DNA from: Akanthomyces muscarius
Taxonomy: Eukaryota; Ascomycota; Sordariomycetes; Hypocreales; Cordycipitaceae
DNA: 64,000 nt
Assembly (NCBI RefSeq): GCF_028009165.1
Contig: NC_079246.1
Span: forward strand, 1,426,001-1,490,000
Reading direction: 5' to 3'
This document shows positions 20,963 to 36,946 of this stretch, piece after piece. Position numbers and translations under genes: made by a program. Every line of letters begins with the position of its first letter. Positions within the stretch are counted from its first letter, which is position 1. Under the pieces are notes generated by a model that saw only the letters and a list, made by a program, of their open reading frames with translations, did not search any database and was not told the DNA's origin.

Positions 20963-23900
20963 TCAACTGTCGCTCTTGCCATTCGCCATAGTGCCATTTT
21001 TGTCTTCCATCGCCGGCTCAGCACCGTCATCGGCAGCTGGCCGGGCCGCGCTATCCTCTTTCTTATCGGCAGACAGTTCCGACGGGCTCCGCGTTGTCGA
21101 TGCCGAGCTGTTGAGGGACCGACTGCGGTGTGGAAACGATGGCGTCGACGAGCCAAAGATGGGACTGTCGCACGCAAGCAGTCCTTCCGGGTCGAGCGGC
21201 TGATTGAATACAGCTCCTTCCTCCATTGGATCCATGCTGGCGTCCGTCCGGAACGATTGGCGGCTAAATGTCTGCTCACTGGGAGATTCTGTCACGGCCT
21301 TCAACCTCGCATCATACTCGGCCTGCGAGATTTCCAGCGGGCTGGGCGAGGGTGTGAATACGTTCTCCGGCGCATTGACGTAGGCGTCCAGTTTCCGCCG
21401 TAGCACGTCGGCCCGCACTGGCTTGGCGAGGTAGTCATTCATGCCTGCTGCAAGGCACTTTTCTCTATCGCCCTGGATCGCAGAAGCTGTCATGGCAATG
21501 ACGAGAATTTTTCGTACAGCCTCGATAGGGTCCTTGCGGATAAGCTTGGTCGCTTCGTATCCATCAAGGACGGGCATCATGACATCCATGAGGATAATGT
21601 GATACGGCTGTCCGTCCTTGGCCTTGGCACGTAGACCCTCAATCGCCTTCATGCCGTTTTCGTAGGCCACGACGTTGCGATATCCGAGGCGCTTCACATA
21701 CTGAATGGCGATCTTTTGATTGATCGGGTTGTCTTCAGCGATGCATACGCGTATATCCTCGGTGGCGAGCTTGGACAGATTCATAGTAGGGTTGGCAGCA
21801 ATCGCCCGCTCGTAATGCGGCGACAAGATCGAGTACCGGTCAATCGGGGGTGACGACTTGGCCAGCGCATCGCCAGCGGAAACGTCCGCCTTGGTCTTTT
21901 CGAACGACACTGTAAACCAGGCTGTTGTGCCGACCGTCTCTTCACTCTCCAACCGAATCTTGCCCTTCATCATGACCTCGATCAGAGATTTGCAGATGCT
22001 CAGCCCAAGACCGCTGCCACCATACTTTCTGGCCGTCCCAGCATCGGCTTGACTGAAAGGCTGGAACAGCTTGGCGAGCTGCTGCGGATGGATTCCGATG
22101 CCCGTGTCCCGGACCCAGAAGGTGAGAGTCGCACTCTCAGCCGTTTCCGATTCTAAACGCGCTCCAATCGTGATGGATCCGTCCTCGGTAAACTTGAGGC
22201 TGTTGCCAATGAGATTGCCCAAAACTTGGTGGAGGCGAATAGGATCTCCATAAATGAGCATCGAGGGCAGATTAATGTCTTGGATAATTTTGACATTCTT
22301 CTTGGACGTCTTCTCGCGGTTGCTATACGACACAGCACGAACAACCTCTCGCACCATTTCCTCAGGGTTAAAGGCGATAATATAGAGCTTCATCTTGTCC
22401 GCCTCCATCTTTGAAAAATCGAGAATGTCGTTGATGACCGTCAGGAGAAGATCAGCAGACACTCGAATCGAGTCGGCCATCTCCATCTGCTCTCTGTTCA
22501 GGTAACTATCTCGGAGAAGCTCAGAGTTGCCAATGACACCATTGAGGGGCGTGCGGAGCTCGTGCGACACGTTGGCCAAGAAGATGGACTTTGCCTTGGC
22601 CGCCTCCTCGGCAAGCTTGACGTTGCGGTTGGCTTCAGCTTCTGCATCCTTGGCCTTGGTTTCGGCCTTGATTGCCTTGTCCAGTGCCCTGCGCTGAACC
22701 GACACCATCGAGCGATTCTCTGCCGATACCCTTTCGAGGTTCTTCATGGTATGCGCGTTCGAGTAACTGATGGCAAGCTGGTTTACCAAGAGCTGTAGCA
22801 CAGTAACGTTGCGATCCGTGAACGAGCGAGGCTCGCCTTCCATGTACAAGACACCGAGAAGCGGCTTGTTGCCGTGCGTGATAGGAATGGCAATGATTGA
22901 TCTCCCGAGGGGATTCTTTTGGAGCCACGTTTCGTTAACGTTGCCGACACGCTCATCAACGCTGAGGTCAGGGATAAACACAGCTTCGCGGAAGCGGGTG
23001 CAGTACAGTACGACATTGTCCGCAATCAATGAGTTTGCGGCGAGAGGGAGACCAGGGTTGTGTGCAGACGCGCCTTTTTCAGGATCACCACTAGCGGCAA
23101 TGCACCATGAATTGGCATCTCCTTCAGGGTCCTGCACGACGATGGCGGCGAGAGTCGCTGAACCTCCGCAAGTCTGCAGAATGACATCACACATGGTCTT
23201 GAGCAGCTCGTCGATCTGCAAGACGGATGAAATGACCTGGGAAGAAACCAGGATGGCGTGCAGATCAATCATGTCGAGCGTGGGGAGTCCAGACAAGTCG
23301 TCACTTTGCATATTCATGGAGCCGCGCCAGGCTCCTATCCTGTCGCCTTTGGCATCCATCAGATTATGCGAATTGACTTGCGTCAGCTCGTGATCGTCTT
23401 CACCATCCGCGTGGGGGTACTGAACGGACGTAGTGTCCGTGACAAAATCAGTCTGGATGGCGGCATCCGCAGTCTGGTGGCTTCGGGTAGGTCCTCGAAG
23501 CAGCAAAGAGTGCTCCTCCTCAATGGCCTTTGCGACACCAGTGGCGCCTAGCTGGCGGTACAGGCCGACCGCCTCCAGTAGGGCGGCCCGGGCGGATCGT
23601 CTCGCACGTCGGCGGAGGAAGAAGCCAGCCATCAGGTAATTGCCCAAAGCTTCTTCAAAGACAAAGGCATGTTCACTGGCGTGGTCGAGGGCCTCTTCAT
23701 AGTGCCGTACTGATTCGCCATGATTGCCGACAAGCTCCACCATTTGTGCTTCTAGCAGGCGTGACCAGCAGAGATAGTTGACATCCGACACTGCGGACCA
23801 CTGTTTGATCTTGTCGACAAAGCCTTGCATCTCCTTGACAATTTCCTGCGTCTGCGCAGAAAAGTTGGCCGTGGGTGAGCGCGGATCTTGCATCTGCCTC

Positions 23901-26900
23901 AGAAGCTGTCCAGCTCGAGCCAGACCGTAAAACAGCAGAATCAGTCGACTGTTGCGTGCTGACCAAATGGCATCGAGATGATTGTAACAATGTCTGCCCA
24001 GCTCAACAGCTCTTTCATAGTGTCCGTATAAGAACAGATTGACCAGCTCGACACTTTCGTACAAGAGAATGGATCGGTTGCTCTCCTGTGTTTGCGTCAT
24101 AAGCCAGGTCTTGTAATAAGGACCGTCATGTTGGTCATCAGACATGACACCAACAGCATCGTCCACGCATGTCTTGCCTTGGAGAGCACGGCATGTCTGG
24201 CGGATCGCCACAATCATGGCACCACCTCTTGTGTCAGAGTACCAAGTAGGAATCTCTTCGCATGCATACTCGCAGTAGCTCTCCAGGTCGTCGAGATTTT
24301 CGCTCGCAAAGAATTTGGCATGGGCAGTGAGTCCATAGCTGAGAATGGTCGACATTCGATCGCCACCCACGGAGGCCAATTCAATGGCGTCTTCGGTCTG
24401 GGCCACAGCGAGCGGCATGGAGCAATGAATGTGCGCAAGGAAGCATGTATGAAGCATTTGACCGCGCGCAATGGAAAACGTATCACGCCCATCGTAGAGC
24501 AGATCTTGTGAGATGACACCAAGCTCAACGGCAAACTCGGCCATGGAGAAGCGGCAAAGGGCTACGACACCCATGTTCAGGAACGCCATGCCAGACTGCG
24601 GGAATGCTCCCCGCGTGAGATGGGTCTCAAGCATCACCAGTGTGAGATAGTAGTACTCAAGGCAATCGCTCCACCAAGCAGCACTAAGCGCTTCGGACAG
24701 CACGGCGCCAATCGACGTCATGACCCGGTCGTTGCTAGTCCGAACAGCTGTAAGCTGAGCCCGATCCATCGACTTGATTTGCGTCGCCAGCTCCTCAAAC
24801 TTTTTATCGCACGCTGCATAAGTTGGCTCTCTTTCGACCTTCAAGCCAATGGTGGACATGCAATCTTTGAGTGAAATGAGGGCTGCCAAGGAATTGCCGT
24901 TTTGCGCAAAAATGCGGGACTGCAGCACATAGGCCGGTGCCTTGTCCAACGGTGTCTTGGCGTTGGCGAAAATGACGGACAGCAAATCGTTGGCCTTGGA
25001 GAGCTTGCTCATGTAGAGATAGCATTCGGCGGTTCGCAGGTAAAGTTGAAGGGTTTCGTCGTAGCTGGCATCAGGGTCGTCGGTTTCCCAGGGGTTAGGC
25101 TGCAGCAATTGCAGTGCCTTGCTGAAATATTTGGAAGCCGTTGGTCTAGCTCCGTTCTCGACAGCATCCTGTGCGCATTCCTTGAGAAGCTTGCGAAAGT
25201 GTACTCGTTCTGGTATGCGTGACTTGATCAAAGGGACAGCCTTGCAGATGTGCCTAGCAGCGCCGGTTTGTTCTCTTGAATCATCAGCATAATATTTCAT
25301 TAGGGTTTGCGCAATGATGAAGTGCATCTTTTGCTCATTGCATTCCTTCAGGCCTGACGAGGCTTGGACATATCTATCATGCGCAAACCGAAATCTATCC
25401 TCCGTCTCGCTCTGAACAAGGATGTAAGCCTGCACAGCTGCCTGCAGGCCCTCGATGGCCTCGCCCTCAGTGTATCTCTTTTGCGCGGGGGACTCGAGGG
25501 AACAAAGCGGAGCTCCATCGTCAAAGTCGTACTCGCCACTCATCAAACGGCAGATGAGTTCAAAGGAGAAGGAGCCTCCTATGAGTGCTGCCCACGCGAG
25601 AACGGCACGTGCTGCGGGAGGCAGTTCGTCGAGTCGTCGAGTAATGAAATCGGTGTCGAGTACGTCAAAGTCCTTTTCGCCTTGAAACTGGGCAAATATC
25701 TTGTCCAGGTCATAATGCCACTGAGAGTCACGATAGTCGTACCAGATGCACCGCTTACGGTTGCATATACTGAGCATCTCTCGGATATAGAATGGATTGC
25801 CCGCCGTCTTGGACTGGATGACCATGGCGAGCGACAATATATCGTCAGTTGGTCTGGCCAAGGTCGTGGCAACGTACTTCAAGACTTCGGCTTCCGTCAA
25901 CGGAGCTAATCTCAGCCTCGTTACGGTTGGCCGACTGCTCTTGGGCAGTTCTTGGATTTCTGCAGTGTAAACTACACTCTGCATCTTTTCGGCGGAAAGC
26001 TCTTCTGGTCGGTGGGTGAGTATGATGACCATTCGCATACGCGAGCTAATGATTTGGGAAACGAGCTCCAAGGACTCTTCATCGGCAAAGTGAAGGTCTT
26101 CCAAGCAGAAGCAGATGAGCTTGTGGTGAGTGAAAACGCGCAAGACGTCGAGAAAGGTGTTGACGAATCGCCTCGTCTTTGTCGAGGCGCCAGAGCGTAG
26201 AAAGTCATGCGCAGTCTGTGAGGCAATACTAAGGCCGCCAACAGAGGGGCTAGGCGAGATACCTGGTGAGGAGCCCCTGCGCTTGCCACCACGATTGTTA
26301 TTTCGCAGCCCCGAATTTTGTGACATCGAAATGGTGCGGGAAGCTACGGTATCTGCCGGGCCTAGTAGAAACTCTGGAAGGCCCAAAATTTTATGCAGCA
26401 TGGGCCAGACGGGGCGAATGTACTGCTTCAGCGCTTGGTGAAAGGGCGTGTCCGTATTTCTTTCGCCCCATACTTGCTTGAAGAGGGAAGATAGGAGCTT
26501 GATGAGGGGGCCATGTGCGGCTCTCCTAGCCGAATCAAATTTTGCCGTGGCACAATATCCACGTTTGCGAATTTCAGGTAATACAGACTGAATCAAGCGA
26601 CTCTTGCCCAAACCGCCGGCGCTCTCAATCACCACCACTTCGCATTGGCCCCTACGCCTGAATTTGGCAGTTCCAAGATGTCGAGATAGTGTGGAGGCCC
26701 CAGAGTCGACGCCACCATGGCGACTACCGTCATAACCAGAGCTATCAGCAGCAGAGTTCGTGTCATTCGACATGGACTGGTGGCGTTCCCAGCGACGGGT
26801 TATCCGAGGCGCTGGAAGAGTGTTGATGGAGTGCGTTGTGGAGGTGGTGTCTGAATTTTGTGAGTCGGTAGGTACCGTGGACTGAAAGCTGCCCTTGAAC

Positions 26901-28565
26901 ATCTTTTGGTCGCTAATGGAAGTCTGGGTGAACGAACCGCTTCGCCGGGTGTTGCCGTCGCCGAGGGAGCTAGCGCCTTCACTGGAGACGTCATCGGCGA
27001 GAAAGCCTTCGTTTAGCAAGCTAGAGCCGTCAGGAGATTTCGGTTGCGGGCCCTTGGCCTGTACAGAGTGGCTTCTAAAAGCACGGTCAATAACACGGAG
27101 AAGCTCGTTTCTCTCTTTTTCCCTGCCAATGATGACTGTCGGGAGTAGAAAAAACGACGAGACATCTTTGGTGCCAATTTGCATATCAGCAAGAGCTTGC
27201 AGGTCTCCTTGACCGAGATACTCCTGCACCAGCACTAAGTCGTGGCGCAATCCACTGGCCGAAAGGTAGCGATCGGCCACATTCTTGGCAGTACATTTTT
27301 GTATGATGCGTCCAATGACATCTGGAACGTCTATGCGGACAGTGGTGACGTTTGGTATTTTCTTGTTCAAAACGCCCTGCACGATATCCCAGGGCGTGTC
27401 GCCGCTAAACACAGGCTGCCGTGCGAGGAGGGTCCAGAAGAGCACGCCAAGGGAGTAGATATCGGTCCGGCTATCGGGCTCGGCGGGCATGCGGCCTGTC
27501 TGCTCGGGGCTTATGTACAGGAGCTTGTGTTTGGCGCCAATTTCCTTGGACAGGGTCGACCAGCCGGTGCTTGTCAGGCCATGCTCGAACGATCGTAAGC
27601 CGGAGCCAAAGGATATGATCCGAACCTTGTTCGACTCGACGTTAAAATGCAAGGCATCGCCACGAATCTCGCCGTGTATCATGCCGTGGTGATGGTGGAG
27701 AATCTCGAGGCACTCTGCAGCGCCTATGGCGAAATCGAGAAAATGTTCCAAGCTGATGGCTTCCTTTGGCACGGTCTCGACCTCGGAGTAGGAGTGGTAG
27801 GTTTCGCCGTCCTTGCGTGCCCTGTACACCGCGGGGCCCATGTCGAGGACATCAAACAGGTAGTTGGGGCCGATGCGCTGGTAGACGGCGACGACCAGGG
27901 CGCCGCGGTCGCCCGATATGGGCGGCAGCCTGATCAGATCCAGCGGCTTGACAATGTGGCGGGCTTCGGGGTCGGCCTTGGCCAAGAAGTTCTTGGCAAT
28001 CTGATAAGCCCGCTCCTCACGGACGGTGTGAAGGGAGATGCGGGCGACGATGAGATCTTCGGAGTAGGAGGATTCGGCTGCAGAGATCGAGGAAGCGGTG
28101 GACGGCGGGTGCGGGAAGTTAGAAGGTGACGGCAGAGGCTCGCCGTCGTTGGCAGATGTTGGGGTGTGCTGGCCGCCATGGTCCGATGTGGACCGCAGCT
28201 TGGCTGACAGTGCAGAGCTCGGCAGGTGGTGCGACGAAGTAGATGGCGTCGGGGCCTGGGGCACGAGTCGAGTTCCAAAGACATACCTGCAGCGCAAGAC
28301 ATTGTTAAAAGATAGGAGACGGTTAAGAGCGGCGAAGGGCGGATACCAAGACAAGACGACGGAGCTGCCATCAGCTTTGCTTGTCAAGGCGGGGGACATC
28401 ACCGCGTGCCTGCAAAACGACGTACCAGTAGTCATACGTCGAGTGAACCGGATGGATAGACTCGTCCCAGGTGTAGCCGGCTATTTGACGCAGACGCTCA
28501 AAGAGACGCGGGGGCGGAGGAGGGGGATCGAGGGCTTCCTCTGCGACGACTCCGGCACCGACCAT
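20963..28565 (-). CDS. Group X hybrid histidine kinase (kinase-like / AAA ATPase / GAF / HK / receiver)
   Basis: Two exons, 28565-28426 and 28286-20963, give 2487 residues. The splice turns exon 1 (HPVHSTYDYW) into YVFGTRLVPQAPTPS, as in fungal relatives. Order: Ser/Thr-kinase-like domain (about 160-405); AAA-type ATPase with Walker A SAGGLGKSRL (about 600) and LICFCLEDLHFAD; a long helical TPR-like middle; GAF domain (about 1705-1870); coiled coil; HisKA with SHELRTPLNG (phospho-acceptor His1955); HATPase with N box LIGNSLKF and G box GGSGLGLSI; receiver with phospho-acceptor Asp2281 in ILMDVMMP and Lys in YLAKP. The family matches S. pombe Mak2/Mak3 (Phk1/Phk2), which sense stress and feed a His-Asp phosphorelay to a MAP kinase. 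The kinase-like domain has HGEIRGDAL where HRDxKxxN is expected and SFG for DFG, so it is probably a pseudokinase. The C-terminal tail is acidic and disordered. Confidence 0.93.
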
Positions 28566-30631
28566 GATGGCGGGCGGTGCGCGACCATGGAGCGGCCGAG
28601 ATGGCGGGTGTCGCTACAGGTGCGGTTGCTGAGAGAAGAAAAGGAAGACGAGGAAACCGAGACTCAAGGTGTGAGGTTGGACAATGACGACAGCCGTGTT
28701 GGCGAGAGCAGGCAAGGTTGTCGGGGCGGGCAGATTCAATCAGACGGGGGAGAATAGGACTGCGCGGGCACCATGGTCGAGAGTCCGTCGCGGCAAACTG
28801 TCGATGATCGTTTGAAGAGCGAAGCCGATGCTCTGCTCGAATCAGCAGTGGCCGGGGGGATTATGGGAAGAGAAGCAAATCGCCCATACGTCACTTGCAG
28901 GCCGGCCAGAGACAGAATTCTGCAAGGGTTGCACAGAGACAGCAGCAAGGCAGGTAGGTGGTCGCAGGCTCGCAGCAATAAAACGCAGCATGTACCTCCA
29001 CCACTGTGAACCTCCCAAGGTGGTACCACCAATAATAAGCAAGCAGCAGCTGCCTTGCGGACGGCAGAGATGGCGGGCTGGGATTTGTCGCGGGACGGGA
29101 CGGGTGGTTTGTCGTGCGGGATACGATTTGCTGTCGCAGGGGGGGGGGGGGGGATACAGAGATTGCCTCACGATTCTACCACGCGTGAAAGCCGTCCGGA
29201 AGCGTCGCGGTTTTTTTGTTCCGTCTACAAGTATTTTTAAACTTTGCACGACTAAGGTACTGGGGAAGAGAAGAAGAAGCAGCACCACGACCACCACCAG
29301 CAGTGAGCGGGTGGAAGGCAGCACGCGGGCGGTGGCCAGCCACTGCGAGCTAGGTACCTACTGCCGCTGCTAGACCCAACTTGACTGGGCCGCAGTGGAA
29401 CCCCACAGCGTGGACATGTCACTCTGGGCCGGGCTGGCTGGCTTTCAGTGGTTGAGGTTCTGTGATGAGTGGCATGGTAGAAGCAGCAGCTGGCCATGTC
29501 TCAGCAGCCTTTCTTTTAGTGGAGTTTGTGGGTGGTGATGCTGCCGACAACGGGCAATAAACTACCTACTCGTACTGAACGGTGTGGTGTGGTGGCCAGC
29601 GCCCGCACGCATGTCGACGGCGCTTCTTCTGTGCGCGACTTCGTGACGCATGCACAACCCAAGGTAATGGAACTGGACGTGAACCGGTCCGCTACACCTG
29701 CAGGCTGCAGCGCTATTGCCAGCCAGCTACCTTACCCAACTTATCCTGCCTCTGCTCCCACTAGTTCCCTTCCTTATCTGTTGCGATAGATTAAACTGCC
29801 AGATAGACTCTCGCAGTCTAGCCATCACCATCCATACTCCCAGATGCCAGCTTCGATCTTGCTTATAATAGAACCTATATAACACAAAGATCCAATCCAA
29901 CCCTGTCTATTTTTATCCCCACACATTTTCGCCAAATGTTTCCCCCTTCTTTTTAATTGCTCGCCCGCCTGTCCTCCCACCCACGGCCTCTCATCTCCCC
30001 TCCGTTTCCCCTCCCCTCTTCTTCTCTATTCGTCCATCTCCTCGCCCTCCTGGTACCCCCACCACTGGCGAAACGGAAAAATGGTGCTTCATTTCCTTAA
30101 CCGCCCAACGTCTCCAATAAATAAATAGAGTGTAAGCAAATCTCCTCGCTGCCCGAGCCCGAGCGTCGTTGACGCTCTATCTACATCGCCACCCCTTTTG
30201 CATGATATCGTAGTTCGTGACCAGCGGCCGTCTCTGCATGTGCTGGTCATCTGGCAACCTTGACCGCTCCCAAGCAAAAGCACACACACAGAAACCTACT
30301 GTGTAGCCAACGACCCTAGCTGTGCAGATCTGAGAAATAGCACACCTAGCACTAAGGTAGTCAGCCCGCTGCTTTTGCACCGCTTGGACGCACCCCTTCT
30401 ACAGGCGCTCAACCCAATACCACGTAAGGAATTGCCATCCTTGCAGATTGCTTCTACTGCAATCGGTCCTATCACCAAAGAGACTGTGTACACTTTTTTG
30501 GCTCGCAAGATGCGATGTCTATTATATTATTCTACCGTATCAGATCCACAAGCTCTATAGCAAATCTTGTTTAAAATTGAACATCATTCCGTCTAACATA
30601 AAATCCATTTCTTTTTTAGCCCCCCGCCCTC
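28566..30631. other. Gene-free stretch, 2.1 kb
   Basis: 5' region of the histidine kinase gene and 3' flank of the UDP-galactopyranose mutase gene. It contains a run of 15 G (29139-29153) and a pyrimidine-rich tract at about 29935-30055. No coding sequence or RNA gene recognised. Confidence 0.5.
29139..29153. repeat. G15 homopolymer
   Basis: An unbroken run of 15 G in the upstream region of the histidine kinase gene. It may form a G-rich structure or be length-polymorphic. Confidence 0.8.
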
Positions 30632-32523
<1,892 letters not shown>

Positions 32524-35500
32524 TGTAACGGTGGGGGAGCGTGCCAAGGTTTAACAGCTGTAAATGTGAGATAAGACGTTGCAAAAGGACAAGGCTATAA
32601 CTCGCAGTGTAGGCGGTGAATAGCAAAGGTCAAGGGAAAAAAGAAGTGGTTTGAAAGGAAAAGAAGTTGTCCAATGTAGCAGACGGTGAGGGAGATGGGA
32701 GTAGTACGTATATTGGCCAAGAAGCGTGGCCAGCTTTTTCTGCCGTTGCGTCGCCCCCAGTCAGGTACGCCATTACGGTCGTCCCCTGGGAGACTCTTTT
32801 GGGCGCCCTGAAAAATGAAATGAGGCTAGCGCTGGTCTTGGAGAGCAAGAGGGGCTAAAATTAATGCTTCCAGGGGGGGGCGGATTAGCGGTCCAGCGCT
32901 GCGGCCCACTCTTCGTGGCCCCAGGCTCGAGGCTCGATAGCTCCCTCACTGTTGACTTTGATTGACAAATTGAGTGCCTGATGGATGGACATGGATCGCT
33001 CAACCTGGAGAGGTTGGCACGGGGTTGGGCATGTTCTGGGGAACCCGACACAGAGTCTGCCCTTTTACCAGCTTGACAAATCTAGTCGCCTGAAATGCTG
33101 ATGGCATTGGAATTGGCATGTTTTGCCGCTGCACAGCCCCGCCGTACCACGGTGTCAAAGAAGGCAGACCAGATGTGATGTGCACTGCATGGCTTGCTGT
33201 TTGTGATAGGCGACCACGTTCTTGAGTACCAGGAGTACTTGACAGCGTTGAAATATGCGCATCCTATTCCAGGTTGCAGCAGTGCGAGATTGCATGCATC
33301 TCATTTCACATATTTGATTGTAGATAGCGACCTGTAATTGCGCGGAAAGACATCGAGTCGGTTCTGTCACGCGTTGTCAGTCACGAGTACCTACATGCTT
33401 TCGTACCCAGACGGCACCACCGAGGAGTTGTCGTCGGTTGCAACTGCGCTCTGTAATACCCAGCGTGGCCACATTAGCCTATGGCATACAGCTGCATCTT
33501 TTAATATGGCTCGAAGCTTTCTACGACGGCCAGTACCCGCTGTAGCAGCGTCGCAATCTTTAACTCATCATACAGGGTAGGTTCACCTAAGTAAGGTTAT
33601 CCTAGTCGACAGTAAACACGACCAGCAAGTTATGCATTCTCTATCAGTTGAGTCATTACTCGTTAGCAAAGGGCTACGGGTGGAAGTAAAAAAGTTGATA
33701 ATATGCGCTGGGAATTATTCAATCTAGCGTGTGCAATATATTGACGGCAATTCCCATTTACGTGGCCAAATTTCCACTCCAAGCGGTTTCTTTCAACGCC
33801 GATTGCTCAGACAGGTGCGCAAACCGCAACCAAACTGCCAAGTATACGCTGCTCGTCTATAGCATGACAAGATCGCGATAGTCCTGCAGGTTGGCTACGG
33901 TGTATCGGCAACGTCACTCGTGCAGTATTTTAGCTTGGGTTGCCAAAAGAAAATACAGCCAGGTACCCAGATGCCAGACCGGACCGATTATTAACCACAC
34001 TAGTTAGGATACCGAGTCCCCGACTATCATAGGCACAGGGTCACAAACGTGGACAAACATAGCCAACATGGGCAATCATGCTATGGTCGTGATTTACCAA
34101 TTTGCAAAACGTAGATGATCAATTTTCCAATATCCATTCGAGTCAGGTAGATTGCACGTGCGCCGATCCACGGATTGCTCAATATCATGTCGGCAACTGC
34201 CAACCAACCCAGTGCTCCTGTGCTCTGTCGCAAGATCAGCACCAGAACTCCGGAGAGTGGATTGCTGGCGTTCGCTCGAGTGTAGTGCAGGATGTGGTTG
34301 GCGACTGGAATGCGGCCACAATTCTGAAACGAAACGAGAAGATCGCCGTCCACATCCGCGTTCCACCAGCTTGACAAGCCAAATTCTCTGAGCAAGCAAG
34401 TGGCAGAGTCGGCAAGCACTTTGGTACTGTATCACTGACCTCGCTAGCTCCAACGCCGATGGGACTGCGTATTTTGGTATGGAACATGACGTAACGAAGC
34501 AAAAAAAAACATTGTTGAGGGGGGCTACGACCCGAGACAAGTAGACGGAATTGATGCTATCAGAAACAAATGACTGTAATGTGAGATATCAATCTAGTGT
34601 TCATTGTGGGCTGGATATCTTTAAACACAAAAAGAGAGCGTGTTATCACAGCACGTGTTTTCTCTCTTGCCAGTTTATTGTCCTCCTTGTCTCGGTCTAT
34701 TGGGACCAGGCCCTGTCTGGTCTCAGAAGCATCGTGATGCGGACCTCACGGCCGGGATTAAACATGCATTTCCGGGGGGAGTGGTAAGCGACAAAGAGGC
34801 TCGCAAGAGGGACATTGCGCCTGTGCATTTATATGCTTTGTAGATTTATACTGGTAGCAAGTGCGGCAGATGCCAAGCTTTATGCTTGGCTTTGGACGCT
34901 ATTCCAACTCTGGCCCACAGCCTTGCGCGATGCATCCGTCCTAGATGCGGCTAGTCAGCCTCGTGGCAGATTTCGCTGTCAAAGAAAGCCTCGTTTACCA
35001 GCTGGACAGAAACGTGCCGTCCTATTTTTTTCCTTGACCGGAGAGAGAAAGAGAGGGCCTGTCTGATAGTCAGGGACGACGAATTCAGTTTTTTTTCTAC
35101 CATAAGGAGACACAGGTCTTGCATGATGCATATATTGGCGAAATCCCATTCCGAGCTTATCTACGAGGGCTGTGCATGTCGCAGGCGCAGGAACGGGCAC
35201 CCAACTAGTCTTGCGGCAGAGCGCTATCGAGATCCGAACAAGGTAGAGCGGTCGCCCAGGGGGTTGAACGGGAGTGCTACCAGTAGCGAGAGCTTGTTCC
35301 AGCGATACCTAGGTACCTAATGACGGGAGTGCCAGTGCCTGGTACCAGTGGAGGGAAAAAAAAGGAGGTGGCCCAAGGGGCATTCATCCCAAGTAGCGAC
35401 TTGCAAGACATGAAATTGCGAACATCTTAATCGCCACTAATTTATTAAAAGACGCAATTTAGCATATTTTTCCATGGCGAGCGGCGACCATTATTAGCGT

Positions 35501-36946
35501 CTTGAGCGTATCAGCGGCCAACGTGCTTGCTTTGATTCGCTGACGAAAGGTTTCTTCGGCGCCGGGCTGCTACTCAGTTCAGTGGGCGACCCCGCTAGCG
35601 GATAGCTGCCCCCCTGGCATCTCGCCAGAATTATCCCTGCAATCCCCTTACCCCCCCTGTCGCTGGAGATGAGACTCTCACATGTACAGGTGGCGTCCAG
35701 CATAGCAGTGGTCTGGTCTAGTGCTAGACTGACTGGTATCTTCAACTGGATGGAAGCAATAACGTGGAAAGGGAGAAGAAGAAGAAGAAAAAAAAAGAGC
35801 CATTGATTTTTGTTCCATTTCGTTCAATGCTGGCCCTCCGAATTGCCAATGCAGGCCAGGCCAGGCCAGGCCAGCTCCTTGATGTTGCAAAAGCCCAGCC
35901 CACTCTATGATCGTCGTCTATTACGCGTCACGGATAGGGAGGAGGGGCGACAATTCCACGTTGGCCATCGCTTCCAAAGGGGGGAAGCAAAACAGCAAAC
36001 CGTCACCTCGTGCAACTTGAGAGTCGTAGGTGGAAGTGAGCAACAGAGCGGTGGGTGTCATCTTTTGTTCCTGTTTGCCAAGACTGCTACCCGTCGCTTC
36101 GGCTCGACACACAAGATGAAAAGCAATTTGAACAAAATTTTAATCTCATGCAAGCTGCAGCTAGAGTACCAGTACTAGTAAGGTAGTTACCAGTAGCGTC
36201 AAGCTGCCGCGTTTTTTTTCCAGTAAAAGAAAAAAGTCTTCGTCTTATCGCGCGCCACATACCTGACCCGACCTTAGCGTTGCTCTAATGAAGTGCTCTA
36301 CAGTGGCCCCCCCCCCTCTTCCGCCTGTCCCAACCACCACTTGCCACTGTACCAGTAGATTCACAACGATGCGCCCGCTGAACGTGGTCGCTGAGCCCAC
36401 GAAAACCCACCGTGACCCCTCGTCTGGAGCTATCCGCCCCCTGTAAACCCTCCCCCCCTCTGGCTTGCTTCTGGCAGGCAAAGAGGCACATTGGCACTTG
36501 CGAGTCTCACTTTGTCTGCGGCGCGCCGCGCGACACACTCTCGCCTCATGCAAGGTCCCTATATCGTCAGGAGTTCCGCGAACCATAATTTTTTTCTTTT
36601 CTTTCCCACCTCTCCATCCTCCCACCCCACGGCTTCTTCTCGCCAAGGCTTCCGTCTTGAATGCTACGCAACCTCTCTTCTTATTCATTCTCTTTCGTTT
36701 TCCTATTCTAGGAGACCCTTCCGTTTTCACCTTTTCAATTCTTCTGCCTCCGTTAAACAATACCGCTCTCTACCAACCCAAACCTTTTAACTGGTGCATC
36801 TTTTCTTCGCATACTCCTCCCCTGTCTCGATTGCGCAAGCTACCAAACAGGGTCGCGATACCCATCCTCACGCGATAACAACACTTGCGACGTTTTAGTC
36901 GTCGTACGACTTCATTAATACCTCGAACCTACAACACAAATTCACC
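32524..36946. other. Gene-free stretch, 4.4 kb, between divergent genes
   Basis: 5' regions of the UGM gene (left) and the TPT-family carrier (right). It shows a GGCCA tandem (about 35853-35872), several homopolymer runs, and a pyrimidine-rich leader from about 36580. Minus-strand frames at 34081-34540 have no supporting motif. Nothing else recognised. Confidence 0.5.

Noticed and set aside
34081..34540. Overlapping minus-strand frames of 112 and 148 residues
   Set aside because: No family motif, mutually overlapping, no supporting introns.
36245..36760. Minus-strand 171-residue frame upstream of the TPT carrier
   Set aside because: Arg/Gly-rich shadow of the pyrimidine-rich leader.
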